A program made the translations under genes and the position numbers. From contig NC_053045.1 of NCBI RefSeq assembly GCF_003473485.1, positions 51,874,494 through 51,938,493 on the forward strand: DNA of 64,000 nt. Reading direction: 5' to 3'. Positions within the stretch are counted from its first letter, which is position 1. Each line of letters begins with the position of its first letter. Below the pieces are notes generated by a model. That model made no database searches. It was not told the DNA's origin and saw only the letters and a program-made list of their open reading frames with translations. Shown piece by piece: positions 23,673-36,495 of this stretch. Source of the stretch: Medicago truncatula. Taxonomy: Eukaryota > Streptophyta > Magnoliopsida > Fabales > Fabaceae.

Positions 23673-25983
23673 TTAGTCCTCATTAACATCAAGAAGAATC
23701 TCAAGTGACTTGGTTTTTCTCTTCCGAACTCTGCCTGTTTCCTTCAACAACTCATCCAACCTTCTCTTCTCATCAACAACATCAAAGTGTGCTGTCCCAA
23801 GTTTTTCCTCCCTCACAACTACAATGTACTCTATAATATCAATTGCATCGTCCACCCTGAAATAGAATATCATAGTACATGAACAAAATAACTTTCACAT
23901 AATCATTTCTTATTTGGTCATATCTAACCTAAAAGTCTCAAAAACCATGAAGCAAGAAACTACATACCATACCATATAGCGTGGGTTGGTTTATTCAAAT
24001 AATAGACATTATACTAATTTTCAACATTAGTGGTCCTACTTGATTATTAGATCTAGTCAAATATATATACAACATCACAAATAGCTACAGCTTGCTTTGG
24101 ATAATGCCTCAATATCATGAAGACAGTCACAAACTATAAAATGTATACCTGCCAATTGCATCATATGTGCCAGCAAGATTGCTATATACGCCAAGAGTTT
24201 CAGGGTGACAAGGACCATACTCTTGTTCCAAAACAATCTTCGCTTCTTCGAATAATTTGACAGCCTCACTCAAGGCGTTAAGTTGCACACAACAAAGACC
24301 CATTTGATTAAGAACAAAACCAAAGAAAGCCGATTTTTTCTCTCCTGTGGCGCGAAGCTTTGAGACGGCATTCTTGAAAGCATTGTAAGATTCAGTCTGG
24401 TTTCCCAACACATAGTATATGACCCCCATTTGAGCTTCAATTCCTGCAATTGTGTTCTGTTGGCCAGGGGCATCATTATGTATCTCTAATGCCTTGTGCA
24501 GTAACTCGAGTGCTTGTTCAAGCTCATTCATTGACTCATAAATAGCTGCAACATTCACAAAACCACTAGCAATCTCCTCAGAAGGGACACCAGGCATGGG
24601 ATTTTCATAGATTTTAAGTGCATTTTCACAATATGATTTTGATTCCCTTACCTTCCATGTCCTATTATACAACTCAGCCAAACGTACTAAGACCGATCCA
24701 ACCGAAGGATGATTCCCTCCTTTGTGAGTCTTGAAAACCGCTAACGCCTTTTTATATGCCAAGATGGCCTCATCGTATCGAGCCAATGATAGGAATGTGT
24801 CTCCAATGCTGCAATCAACAGACGCCACTTCCACTTCTTGGCCATTTGATACCATTGCCATGCTTGCTAAAACAAGGTGCTCCAATGCTGCTTCATGATT
24901 TCCATTAGTTTCACATATAAGACCTATCAATCTTCTATCCGCCACCTCTTCAAGAGAAGAGGGTGAACCATTTTCTCTATGAATATCAAGAGCAATTTGA
25001 CACAGCCTCTCAGCCTCATCAAATTGCAATGCTTGAAAATTAGCTTCTGCTATGTATCTACAAGTTTCACCAACTCTTGGATCAGTTACTCCCAAAACCT
25101 TTCTTTGTACTTCCAACCCATTGTTGTAACACATAATTGAATTCTCAAGTTGGCCTAGCATAGCATAAGTGTCTCCAAGTTGCATGTGACTGGCGAATTT
25201 CGCAATAGCATGTTGCTTGCCTTCCTCAACGGCAGGAATTTCGATTGATCGCTCTAAAATTGGAATTGCCTCATTATAATGACCCAAACTGCAATATATT
25301 GCTGCAGTAACATGTAAACACATAACCAGATCCAAACTCGGTTTCCCATTCGCAGATTTCTCAAACAATTTCGTCGCTTGAAGTGATAACTCGAGAGCTT
25401 TCCTCGGGTTCTCTCCTAACGAAATCAAATCCCTTGCTTTCTTTAGTAAAAATGGTCCAAGCTCAGGATTATCAAATGTTGATTCCTTAGAATCGTCGAC
25501 TCGACTTTGTGACCTTGATCTTCCAATAGAAGCAATCTTAGGTTTTACCGCACGATTAGTAACTGTTGTACTTTGTTTTCTCAAAGGATTGTTTCCATTC
25601 TTCCTTTCAACAGGAGGTTTTGCAGGAGGATTTTTTCCCTTAGCTCTTGATATTGATGGTGTTTCACTGCTAGAGTCCCTGACTACCTTTTTCACCATTT
25701 CCTCTTTCACTATCTCCAACTTCCTCATTTGTTCTCCACTAATATGGCTAAATTCTGAATCAGTTAAAGACCAATCACTATCAGATCCAAAGCTTTGACT
25801 TGAGCGTGTTCGACGCGAACGTCTTGCATCATGTACAATTTCATGAAACCTCTCAACACTTCTAGGTGTTTGTGGGCTCGATGGTATTCTTGGTGAATTG
25901 ATTTTATTATAGATGTTCTTAGAGGGTGAAGGGTTCTCAAGTTCATTCATTTTATTTCCTTCAATTGGAACAACACTTGGCAT
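23673..25983 (-). CDS. Kinesin light chain-related TPR protein (KLCR/CMU type)
   Basis: Plant KLCR/CMU proteins are TPR scaffolds on cortical microtubules that link cellulose synthase movement and other cargo to the cytoskeleton. Two coding exons, 24149-25983 and 23673-23856, join in frame (GR|VDDAID) to 672 residues. Residues 1-170 are basic, Ser/Pro-rich and disordered (SPRIPSSPQTPRSVERF). The remainder is a row of TPR units, for example YNEAIPILERSIEI, FDEAERLCQIALDI, YDEAILAYKKALAVF and LSEAVKLFEEAKIVLEQEYG. The C-terminus is basic, then acidic (RKRKTKSLEILLDVNED). I start at the ATG at 25983. An intron acceptor lies at 26010-26012, and a matching donor near 26358 suggests a 5' UTR intron of about 350 bp. 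Which KLCR paralogue this is cannot be fixed by eye; the pairing with an EX2-like gene in the window points to KLCR3. Confidence 0.92.
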
Positions 25984-26600
25984 CTTTGATTTCCTAGGAA
26001 TCAAAGAACCTACAAAAATAAATCATGGTTAAGAATCTACAAAACAAAACCCCCCAAAATCATTTAGGAATAATAAAAAAACACATGTTATAAGACAAAT
26101 GCATGCAAGGGTTTAAATCATTGAATTAAGTTAGAATTGCATGTTACAATAACTTTTTTTGACAATGAACAATATGAACAAGTTGTTCATGATTAATTAA
26201 AAAACACATGCATAACCAATGATTTAACAAAAATAAATAGACGAAAGATAAGAAAATCATTAAATATATGTTCCAAATTGCCATTTTCTGATATTGGGAT
26301 TGGATGCATGAATAGAAGACAATGGATTGAAAGAAAATAAATATATGAGAAGAAATACCTTAACAACAATGAGCACCAAACCAAGAGAGAAATATGAAGC
26401 GGAGATAAAAACCAGAAGGAAATGTAAAACAAGAAGAAGGATTGAAATCAAAACATATTAAAGAAAAGTTATATAAAAATAAAAGGATTTTTGGTTTTGC
26501 AGAGTTGGAATGGAACTTCTTCACAAACCAACTAACTGCGCGCAACCTGCAACGGTCTGTGATCCTCTGCTTTGTCATTTTCCCCCTTCCTCTAACTCCC
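25984..26600 (-). other. 5' UTR with intron and promoter side of the KLCR gene
   Basis: On the minus strand GTTAAG|GTATTT near 26359 looks like a donor and TTTTTGTAG at 26010-26018 like its acceptor, giving a leader intron just above the start codon. The upstream UTR exon would run from about 26359 towards 26600. This is inferred from splice consensus only. Confidence 0.5.
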
Positions 26601-26739
26601 AATGCCACATGGCATTCCCATATTTCAATTTATTTATTAAATAAATATAAACCCTTCTTTTTTGGTTACATGAGAGAGAAGAAAAAAAAAAGAACTAAAA
26701 CTAAGTCTTAAAAAAGGACACTGTCCGCTAGAAGCGTCC

Positions 26740-27240
26740 AAGACAAACTAGGAAAAATTCATTAACAATAAATCAAAGAGTCCACATAGTTAGCTCCCAA
26801 CTATGCAAGAATATCCACACAAGCATTCCTTTCACGAAGAGTATTTTTCAAAACAAAATCCAATCATTTTTTATGTAATCTTTGATAGTCTCCACCATAT
26901 TAACATTATTGTGATATCGATATGTTCTACCAACTTGACCATATGAAGGGATTCAGAATAACAAATAAGTTTTTTAAAACCCGCTTGCCAACACAACTCA
27001 ATGCCAATTAAGAGGACTTGAATCTCTGCATGTAACACGTTCGAGATACTTTTCAGAAGGTTGCCTATCCCAAAATTGCTCAAAGTCAAGCACGTTTAAT
27101 TGTGGATTTCTTATGAAATAACTACCAAAAAGAAGATGCATCTTGTTGGTATATGTAGTACCAAACAATTCTTGTAAGCTTTCCTTCGACCAAATAGTCT
27201 CATACCTGCACGGCTTCAGGAACCCTCTCATTTCAAAGTG
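26740..27240 (-). pseudogene. LINE-type RNase H domain remnant
   Basis: On the minus strand a frame reads NVLHAEIQVLLIGIELCWQA then KLICYSESLHMVKLVEHID (26871-27089), the hallmark of the RNase H-like domain of plant LINEs and their captured derivatives. Downstream the frame is broken by several stops where ERNACADFLAKLG-type sequence would be expected. Upstream (to 27240) there is further related but frame-disrupted sequence. It lies just upstream of the KLCR gene, in the same sense. Confidence 0.7.
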
Positions 27241-28240
27241 GATTCGGTTTGCCTAAAAGGAGCCGCTCATTTGCCATGTCTTGTGCACCGACGATCAGTA
27301 TCACTCTCCGACTTCGTCCTCATCAACGTCGACGTTACAGTTACGGTTGTTTGTTTTAAGGTTTGAAATTATATTCCCCAAAATGATATTTATAAGAATA
27401 AAATTTCCATAAATAATATTCCAACTCATATATTTGGTAATTTTTTTTATTTCCTTAGAATGTTTTTAAAATGGTATTTGATTTAAAAAATAAAAATACC
27501 AATAAATGTGACTGGTAGTGAAAAGTTATGGTTAGTTGAGCTTTGTTCCGGTGGAAATGTTAAATTCCTTCTTTGAGCATAGAAATAGAAATTTGAAAAT
27601 CACGTGTAAAAAACATTTCTAGGAATAAAAGTTATATATACATAATTTTTTAAAACTTAAAACAAGTTGGATTCCAAATCTCATATATAACACTAGAATC
27701 TTTGAAATAAACACGCTCTTAGGTTTTGGAGTTTGAACGGAAGGATTTTGGATGGTGTGAAATATAAAGAAAAATGAAAAAATACTTCATATTTTTTGAA
27801 AGAGCAATTTTGTAGAGAGTAATAAATTAATACTTTGGGCTTCGGCCCTCTCTTGTACCAAAAAAAAAAAATAAATAAATAAATTAATACTTATGAATAA
27901 CATATTTTTAATTTTAAAAATATTATAACAATAAATATTAAATTTAAAGAATTCATATAAACATTCTATAATTCTCTTCAAATACAGTTTTTGGATTTTC
28001 CAAACGAGAAGAGTATTATTGTTTTATTAAAAAAATAAACCCAAAAAACTCTTCCCCTCTCAATGTCCGATTTGATGATAGTTAATTATAAAAAGCTCTA
28101 AAATTAGTGTTTTTAATGAAAAAATATTTTGATTTATCAAAACACAAGTTTAACCAAGCACTGGAAAATGCCAAGCAAGCACTCGCCTCAACGTTGGTAA
28201 TTGGCAATATATATATAAAACAGAAAAATGGTTTTAAGTT
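27241..28240. other. Intergenic, no gene recognised
   Basis: AT-rich DNA with A/T runs. Part of 27340-27720 (GTTTGTTTTAAGGTTTG to ACACGCTCTTAGG) could be an old hAT-like MITE, but the ends do not match well enough to call. Confidence 0.35.
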
Positions 28241-28246
28241 AAAAAA
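28241..28246 (-). terminator. Pol III T-run terminator of tRNA-Leu
   Basis: Six T residues on the minus strand, four bases past the 3' end of the tRNA-Leu gene: the standard RNA polymerase III terminator. Confidence 0.85.
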
Positions 28247-28250
28247 GAAT

Positions 28251-28254
28251 GACG

Positions 28255-28325
<71 letters not shown>

Positions 28326-28329
28326 CGTC
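28251..28329 (-). tRNA. tRNA-Leu (anticodon UAG)
   Basis: Reads CUA (and CUN) leucine codons. On the minus strand the acceptor arm GACGGTT pairs with AGCCGTC across its 7 bp, allowing a G-T pair. The D arm contains GGCCGAGTGGTCTAAGGC (A box). The anticodon stem CCAGA/TCTGG closes a seven-base loop TTTAGGC with anticodon TAG. A variable arm follows and the T arm GTGGGTTCAAATCCCAC contains the B box. There is no intron. A T6 terminator follows directly. All arms pair, so the gene looks functional. Confidence 0.96.
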
Positions 28330-29425
28330 TTGTTGTGTAATTGGCTCCTTCTATTAGTATATAAACTTTAATTTGTTATATATTAAAGATTTAACACTAT
28401 TGTTTTGCTAAAATATTTAACATTTCAACTTAGCCAACTTTATTACTTAGCTTATTTGTTGTTTTTATTTTAGTCTCATAACTTATTAACATTACATTTT
28501 GATCTCTTAATATATACTCTATTAATTAAATAAATTTTTGTTGTTAACTTTTGTCAAATGTTAAAATTCATCACATTCATCTTCAAACCTAAAAAATTTA
28601 TCACCTTCATCATCTCCCTTCATCAACAAACCTAGGAAAAAAAAAGAAAAAAAAAAACTCACAATGAACTTTCAAGATTAATGTTAAAAAAAAAATATCA
28701 AGATTAAGTTTTTCCCCCTTTTTTAAAATTGATTGGTAGTTTCTTCGATAAAAAATTCGTATTTAGTTTGAGTCTCAGTCTCATTCACCATAAACTTCCA
28801 CGTTCTTTTTCTTCTTACCGCAATCTTCAACCTTCAAGATCTTATTTCATGTTGATCTTACAACTCTCAAGACTTAATTGTATAGGTGTCATTGAGTAAA
28901 AAAAATAGTTTGATGAGCTAAAGTTTATTACATCTTAGGCCCTCTTTGTAATTTTTTTTATAAAAAAGGTGAAAATAATTGATTTTTGAAACCATAATTC
29001 TTAAAACAAGATAACTATTCAGTAATAATTGATGAACTGATAAATGCAAAGTAAGTTTTTTAAAAATAAAATAAGATAGAGAGAAACAAAGAAATGGAAT
29101 TATTCAGTAATAAGGTGAATTTGAATAAATTTCTCAAATATCATGTATTAGAAAAACATAAAAAAATATATTTAACAATGAATTATTTTAAACAATAACC
29201 GGTTGCATAAATTTAAATGTACTTGTATTTCAATTCTTTAAAAAAACTATCATTTATTTTTCCATAACCACTTATAAGAACTTCAAAAATTGCTCTTTAT
29301 AGCGAATTTTTTGCAAGGGAAGAACTATAATTTTCTTCTAATTAAAGACTCTGTAAGCTAGAAGTTAATACAAATAGCACCATATTAGTCCTTCCTGGAA
29401 TTGGTATAATACAATTATCATCATC
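28330..29425. other. Intergenic, downstream of the kinase gene
   Basis: AT-rich DNA with poly(A) and poly(T) tracts. The end near 29425 is the 3' UTR side of the HT1-like kinase. Nothing else is recognised. Confidence 0.4.
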
Positions 29426-31785
29426 CTAGGCTTTGCTATAAGTGAACTCATTACCAGCATTACATGTTGGTAAGCATTTCACAAGCATATTACTTGAACT
29501 TGGTTTGTAGGTAGAGAAAAATTCTGGATCCTGCTCGAGTGAGTCGGTATATTTCTCCAAAATTTTGACTATCTCAGTAAAATGTGGCCGTTTATTTGGA
29601 TTGCTTGACCAACACCTCTTGATCAGATTACTAATTGCCAGTGGACAGTCAGGTGGTAATGGAGGTCTTGCATTCTGCACAAATTTTCAAAAAATTGAGT
29701 TTATAGAAATGCACAAAATATTGTGTACAAATGTACATTAGATGATTAATTATGTTCCATAGATGAAATTTGTTATCAAATTTGTGTGTCAAAATAATAT
29801 AGCTCTAAAGTAAATCAGGAGGTATGCAATAGCAATACCTTGTGAGTAACTGCATATGCTGCTTGTTCTGGTGTCATGTTATCAAATGGTGTGAGTCCTG
29901 TTATTAGCTCCCAAAGAACTATGGCAAAACTATAGACATCTACTTTCTTTGTATGACGTTTTTCTCTGATCATTTCGGGCGCCATCCAACGGTAAGTTCC
30001 AGTGAATCCTTTCGCGCTGCCGCATTGAGATTCTAAGCATGAGATCCCAAAATCTGCCACTTTTACACACATTTCTTCATCCAATAGCAGATTTTCTGAT
30101 TTGAGATCCCTATGAAGTATTCCTTGAGAATGAAGATACTGCATTCCTCTTGCAATGTCAAGGGCTAATTCAAGAACCAGTTTGAGAGGAACTGAATGTG
30201 GTCCTTGCTGTAGAAGGTATTTTCTCAATGAGCCTCCAGCCATGTATTCAGTGATTATACAGAACACTGGAGGTTTCTTACAAGCTCCAACAAACTACAA
30301 TGATCAATCAAAGATTCAAAATGTGTTAATAAATGTGGAAACATACTCAACATTAACTGCATAGTACTTCATCAGCTTCGGAAGAGAATGAATTCAACAA
30401 CTAAAAAAAAATCACGATTGTCTGCTATATATGAGATGGATAGCATAAGGGCCTTTTTGGATAAACAGATTAATTAAGCACTTATAACATAAGTGTTTAT
30501 CATACAAGTGCTTATGTATAAACTATTTTTACAACAAGAAAAAGAAGATAGTGTCAAACTAATTTTATGTAAGCTATAAACTATTTTCATAAGTTATTCT
30601 GAAGAACTTGTGAAAATAAGATGAAAACAACTTATGGACATGTCATGAGCTGCTTCCGTAAACTCTCCTAAACAGTCTTACGTGCTTCTGCCAATAAATA
30701 TTCTCAAAAAAGTCAATCCAAATTCCAAACAGGCCCTAAATCAAAGATGAATCAAGGAGTGGTAGCAAAGCACATGGTTACCTAAGCAGTAACGGATCAA
30801 AAAAGCATCTTGGGATCGAAGCCATAGATATATCTATTTAATTAATATATTGTCACTTAAAATTAAAATAAACACTACATGCAAGGGCTAAAGGCTAGAT
30901 GTAAAAATAAATAAAAGACAAATTATTTTCCCACCCTTCTTTCTTCTAGCGTGCCCTATTGGGATTATAAAATCTGAAAACATGGAGGGGTGTTTAAACG
31001 TGTTTTGGAGGGTGTTTAACGTTGTTTTGGATTATAAAATCCAAAATCCGTATGACGCATGGTGGAAAAAGAAACTGCCTAAATAAAAAAAGGAACCTTG
31101 GGACCAAAGAAACTATTCAAAATAGTGGAACTAAAAGCAAAAACAGTTAAAAGGAACATACTCAAAACAGACAGTATATGATAAAAGGATGTAAACCATG
31201 AGAATCATCAAAGTCAGTCTCATAGTTCTAAACTGCGGTCTCACACTATAAAGGTTTCAGAGGTCTCTGAAACGTCATTGCAACTGAAATTACGGCTGCA
31301 TATGCCTGTATTTTGTTGCAATATTAAGGTTCGCAACTACGATCATAACTACAGCTGCAATTTCTAATTATGGTTGGTATATACTATATATAAATAGAAA
31401 TGATTGAAGAAACAGAACTTACTGAAATGATATTTGGATGGCGCAAACGAAACAGCAAAGCAACCTCAGAAGTAAAGTGTTTCTCAAGCAAAGCAGCCAA
31501 TTCCTCATCCTCTTCTGGTTGACTAACAAGCTTAATAGCAACATCCATGTTCTTATAGATACCTCTGTAGATCCTGCTATGTCTCCCAGAATCAAATTTG
31601 GCACCAATGAATAACTGAGACATATCAGCATTCCAATCATCTTGTTCATTTCCCTTTATGGCTGCTCCAGAGGAAGTTAGATACTTTGACCATGACACAG
31701 CTCTCTTGTATTCACCTAGTGAAAGTCTTCTCCCAGACCTCACATTGTTAGAAATTTCTTTTAACCAATGCAAATTCTTCTTCAT
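29426..31785 (-). CDS. Raf-like Ser/Thr protein kinase, HT1-like
   Basis: Cytosolic Raf-related kinase of the HT1-like group; Arabidopsis HT1 controls stomatal CO2 response, but this paralogue's own role is unknown. Three exons, 31423-31785, 29839-30294 and 29426-29674, join in frame to 355 residues. The N-terminal segment (about 1-50) has RSGRRLSLGEYKRAVSWSKY. The kinase domain runs from about 57 to 325. The ATP loop FDSGRHSRIYRG (64-75) lacks the full GxGxxG, as in HT1 itself. VAIK has Lys85, the C-helix Glu is 107, HRDLKSEN starts at 182, DFG is at 202-204 and APE at 226-228. TGTYRWMAPE is intact, so an active kinase is expected. The C-terminal tail is short and poorly conserved. Intron 1 (1.13 kb) contains a MITE. 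Introns are GT-AG. Confidence 0.94.
30447..30737. mobile_element. hAT-like MITE in the kinase intron 1
   Basis: Begins AGGGCCTTTTTGGATAAAC and ends with the inverse of AGGGCCTGTTTGGAATTTG. Internally, GCACTTATAACATAAGTG, CATAAGTTATT and CTTATG motifs are typical of legume hAT-type MITEs. A target duplication is not clear. It is fully intronic and does not touch splice sites. Confidence 0.6.
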
Positions 31786-33179
31786 GCTTCAAATTTAACT
31801 CTTATAAGATTTTAAACCAAATTTCCAAAACTAGACTAATTTTTTAAACAAAAATGCATCATTTGCATGGTATATAACCAGTTAGAAAAGAAGAAACCAA
31901 CTGCAAATGGAAACCATTTCATTCTCTTATTGTGTGTGTAATAAGATAAGAGTGTAAACAAGAATATAGTATTATATTATATTATATTATATTATAGGTG
32001 TAGTTGTTTTCATTAGGAAAGCACATAACATAAGTAATGAAATTGAGAAAGGTCTTAATTAATTATTGTTAAGCAGTGAAAGGGCAAAACTGCGAAGAGC
32101 TGGCTCTTGCCACCACCTTGTAATAACACTGACAGTACCATCTCTACGTTCCCAACGTGCGTAGATATACTTCTCAGGAGACAAACCGGGTCTACTTGAT
32201 CATGACCCCTATCTTACTCTTTCTTATTTTCTTACTTTCTTAATTCAAATTATTCTTTATGATGTCTAAAAAAAAAATTACGAATTTTCATGTTTTTTTA
32301 TAACTAATTTGAGCCAAAATTCCCTTAATAAAATTTGATGCAAAATTAAGTAATTCATGTAACTTAATTTTATATAACACTTTTGTTTTTTTTTTTTGTC
32401 TTTTGATTTAATCATTTATATTATAAATGTTATCTTATAAAAAATATCCATAAATTTTATCAAAAACCCAAAAAAATCATCAAAAACTCATTAAAAAGAC
32501 ATGTAATTTTTCCCATTTCTCCTTGAATTTTTCTTCTATTTCTTTTTGTTTGGGTACCGAGTTGGAATTTTATTATGGCTGTTTTTGGTTTTGGTTATGG
32601 CTCAGTAAGGTGATGTAGAAAAATGGATTTATGAGATTTTTTAATAAAATCTAGACTTCTAGATTTATACGATGAAGATATGTTTACAAATTTGATGAGT
32701 TTTTTAATGAAAAAGATAACAATGTTGAAATTTTTCTTTTGATGCTAACCCTTCGATTCTATGAGGAAAGTGGCCATGAATCTCAAAATTCGGTGAGGTA
32801 AGTATAACTTGACCACCTTTTTTGTTTTGTCCGAAAATCAAACACAGTTTATTTGAACAACTTTAGTTTTTTTTACTAAAAAAAGCACGAATTTTTTTAT
32901 AAGAGAAGGACTAGAAATTGGTAAAGTAGAACAACTCTTTTTTACTCAATAGATAGATCTTAGAGACTAAATATGATGTTAAATTTTTTTTATTAGACTT
33001 AAATAAATAATATCAGCATGTAATAACTTATATTATCTCTGTTTTAAAATACATGATAATTTTTTCTATCTATTTATAATTGATCATTTTCAATTTTTCA
33101 GCTCTATTTCTTTACTAAAATAACCTCTACAACTGCACGTTTTTACAAACTAGCAATATATATGTATGCTACCTTGAGC
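31786..33179. other. Upstream of the kinase gene, intergenic
   Basis: Contains the kinase promoter side, an (ATTAT)5 microsatellite at 31971-31995, and at about 32330-32515 a one-armed relative of the inverted repeat found at 12581-12890. Nothing coding is recognised. Confidence 0.45.
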
Positions 33180-33720
33180 CCGGTCTCTATGACTTCTTAG
33201 AGCATCTTCTTAGAACGTCTTCGACCTTTGTGGACTTTGTTCGGTACTTTGAAGTTGGTAACTCAAAGACCAAGTGATGGAATCCAGGACGGCCGACCAG
33301 AGGAATTTAAGACTAGGTTAAGAGATCTCAGGGCGCCCAACCAGGGAACCTTGAATCATTGAAGGCGAGCACGGTGGTGACAGATGATCAGGGTGCCGAA
33401 GTGTCATGATTCATGAATAAATAAAATGTTCGCCTGAACTCATAACATATTTAGTTTTGGATCAATCAATTATTGGGAGGCTCAGGAACCACATAAAACC
33501 CTAACAAGGGATTGATATAAAAGGAGAACAACATCTATGGTAAGGATGTTGAATTCACTTTTTCTTCTAAACAAAACAAATAAAGTGCTAAGAAACATGT
33601 GACAGAGCAAGACAACGAGTCTATGCTGATCCCCAAGCCTATCACCTTTCATTTGCAATATCTTATAAAATTTATCCAATAATACGAAAAGATAAAAGAA
33701 GATACAAATTTGAGCGGATT
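33180..33720. repeat. Possible LTR-retrotransposon fragment
   Basis: A patch of higher GC than its surroundings (GGACGGCCGACC, AGGGCGCCCAACC) is followed by GATATAAAAGG near 33510 and AATAAA-like signals, an arrangement reminiscent of a gypsy-type LTR. No paired LTR, primer-binding site or gag/pol frame is seen. Confidence 0.3.
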
Positions 33721-33818
33721 AGACCAAAACCCAACATAAACTAATTTTCTCTCCTTAATTATAATTTTTTTAGAGGAAATAATTTACTTTTTTTAAAGGA
33801 GAGAAAATAATTATAAAT

Positions 33819-34078
33819 TGTTGGGATACACTTCTAATTTGTGGTAAAAACTCAAGTGAATTATGAACGTAAATATTATTGAATGGAGAAAGATGTGTAC
33901 AAGTGTTCTCTATGTCAATCTATATATCTACAAATGCAATAACCAATATTTATAGAAATGGTTATGCTAACTAATTATGGTTACTTGACTGTCAAGTAAA
34001 CGCTATGATTAAGTTAATCTTTAACTATTTATCTCAATCTTATCCAACTAACTTCTAGCTGGTAACTAACTCCTGACA
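33819..34078 (-). mobile_element. Solo LTR, Ty1/copia type
   Basis: On the minus strand the segment runs from TGTCAGGAGTTAG to GTGTATCCCAACA, that is TG...CA termini with the CCCAACA end common in copia LTRs. Inside are a TATAAATA box near the middle and CCATTCAATAATATT near the 3' part. There is no internal retrotransposon sequence beside it, so it is a solo LTR. A 5-bp duplication (AAATT) is possible but overlaps the termini. Confidence 0.6.
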
Positions 34079-35934
34079 AATTTGAAAATAAACTTGAAAA
34101 AATATATAAACTTTTAGGTTTTTTCTGCATGCAGTAGCATTTAATTCTTTTATCTTTTTGTGGTGATTGCATTGTACTGATTGAAGTGGATTATTGGCAT
34201 TATTTTTGGTTTTATTTTCCACTGTACTGTTATGTACGAGTAATGAGGAGGGCCAGGGGGGGTGTGTTGGATGAAACTCAAAGCATCCAAAAATCGTAAT
34301 TAAGGAGAGAAAAGCTGAGAACCATAAAACTTGTCTGAGCTGTCTTCACTTTGACCATCATCAGGTGTGCCCTTAACAGGGGACTTGAACCTCAATATTT
34401 ATGCTTCAAGATCTGGCAAGCCAATTATTGTTATCTAATTCGACACAAACACTAATTATTAGTTTCCACCAGGTAGGGGTAGTTTCGTCCCATTGATTTT
34501 GGACCATGTATATATATTTTAGGCTTAGGCTTAGCTGTGTTGGATTTGGACAAGCCGTATAAAGTAACCAAAAAACGGTCCTCTTCCGTATACGGTCTGG
34601 TCCCTCTCACTCACTCAATCCTCTTCCTTTTATTTTACTCTCTTCATTCCATCACATTCACAACCTTTTAATTCATTAAGATTGTTTTTGCTAACTCTCC
34701 GTATTTATGTTAACTTAGAATTTGGTTGGAAAATAAGTACAGTTAGGTTAAGAATTTTTTATTCATGAATCGAATTTAAGTTCTTTTGAATAATTTTTAT
34801 TTTAAATCGTTATTTTCATTAGCATATGTTTTTCGAACACTTATATTTAGATATCCTTGAATTTGTAACAATAACAACAATCAAATTTTATTTTGCAACA
34901 CTCTATTTTATCTTTATCTCTATTTTTTTATCACATCATTCATGTTTATTTCTTTTTCTCTCAAGATGTGGATCGATTTTGGGTCATTATCAATCACTTT
35001 CCTTTTCCCATATGCTAACTTACAACTTCATTTTTTTTTCATTTTTCCTTTCAAAAAAAAAAAAAAAACTTCATTTTTTTTTTTTTTGTAGAATAACGTA
35101 CAGCTTCATTAAATTTGTGCTTCTATTTCTATTTTTTTATAAAAAAATTCGGCTACATGTATTTTAATAGTAAAGTAACTTTTTATCAAAAATATATATA
35201 ATACTTACTTAATTACTGCCATTTTGTTGCTAAAGAAGACTATTGCATTTTGCAAGGCTTATGTATAAAAAAAAAAAAAATTAGCACGTAGTACATTATG
35301 TTTAACATGCCTTTATAGGTAGGAGTTGAAGTTGGAATATAACATTTAAAATTTAATCACTTAAGAGTTGAAATTCTTACTATTAGAATATTTAACAAAA
35401 AAAAATGTATCTAATGTGTTTTTACAAATTCAACTTATAAAGCAAGAGAATATTCTTGTTCTTTTTTTAGTACCCCATAGCGATCTTTTCAATGTACTAT
35501 GACTTACGAAATAGAGAGGAAATGTCCTGCAAAGAATCACGTGAAATATATAGGCCAGTGCCCCCATGTGTGCATGGCTGGTGAAGGCTACCTCTGGATA
35601 TAGACAATGCTTCCTTCATAGCCAACAACGTTAGCACTTCACACGTCTAAATTAGTTCCATGAATTCCTATATCTCGTGGGTTGGCTTATATATGGATAA
35701 TGATGTACTATACATCAACCATTTTTACTTAGTTTTCTTTTTTCCTTTTCTCTTGTATTATTAATTAGTACTGCATTTTTTTTAAGAAATTACTAATATT
35801 ATCAACATACTAGTTTATAAGGAATGCAATACGAAATCATTGAGTAAACCAATGGAAGCTAGCCCTAGTGCTCTTGGTGATATTTAGTAACAAGTTGTAA
35901 TAACCTTTGCTTAATCATACATAAGGGGGTGAGG
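34079..35934. other. Gene-poor AT-rich DNA
   Basis: Poly(T)/poly(A) tracts around 35030-35080 and 35266-35280. The 113-residue frame at 34826-35167 is Phe-rich low-complexity sequence and not a gene. Nothing else supported. Confidence 0.4.
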
Positions 35935-36049
35935 CCTAGATTACCCTATATCAATCAATCAAAATGTACTATATAAATGTAACATTAAATGTTAAATAAA
36001 TGAGTCAATTTTTCTATCAAAAAAAATCAATTTTAATAAGGTAACTTTT

Positions 36050-36495
36050 AAGTTTAATCTTTAATTAATTTTAATAATTTTTTTAGTCCCTAATTTTTTT
36101 TCTGTATACATGAGTATTTATTTCAGTATCAGTCCATCCTCAATTCAAATTTGTTTAATTTATGCTTAAACTCTTGAGTTTTTGAACAATTTTTTGTAGA
36201 CATGTTAAGAACATTACTAAAAGTTCCTCTGCAAAAAAATTGTCGCAAAATTTTATTTATACGTTCAGATTTTGTTAATTTTTTCTTGAACTATTTTCGT
36301 TTTAAAATTTTCATATTTAATTCGTTTCATGTTAAAAAAATTCTAAATTTTAGTAAATGAACCTTTCATAGTGTTCTAAGCTTGTCTCAAAAAAATCGTT
36401 CAAAAATTTAAGAGTTAAAGGATAATTAAAGTTAAGTAAGGACTAAACTTAGAAGTTCTCAATTTTATAGGGACCAAAAACATATTTAACCCTTA
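36050..36495. mobile_element. Insertion in the left arm, AGTCCCTA-type MITE
   Basis: This segment has no counterpart in the right arm of the surrounding inverted repeat. Its right end, read on the minus strand, is GGGTTAAATATGTTTTTGGTC then CCTATAAAATTGAGAACTTC, the same family as the MITE at 12181. TTTTTTTAGTCCC near its left end is the partner terminal motif. Confidence 0.5.

Noticed and set aside
24270-24476. Frames overlapping the KLCR exon in other phases
   Set aside because: Shadows of the long TPR-coding exon.
33180-33720. Full gypsy LTR
   Set aside because: No TG...CA borders, second LTR or internal domain could be found; kept only as a low-confidence repeat.
34826-35167. 113-residue open frame
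   Set aside because: Phe/Leu/Ser-rich low-complexity translation of T-rich DNA; no homologous pattern, start context or splice support.
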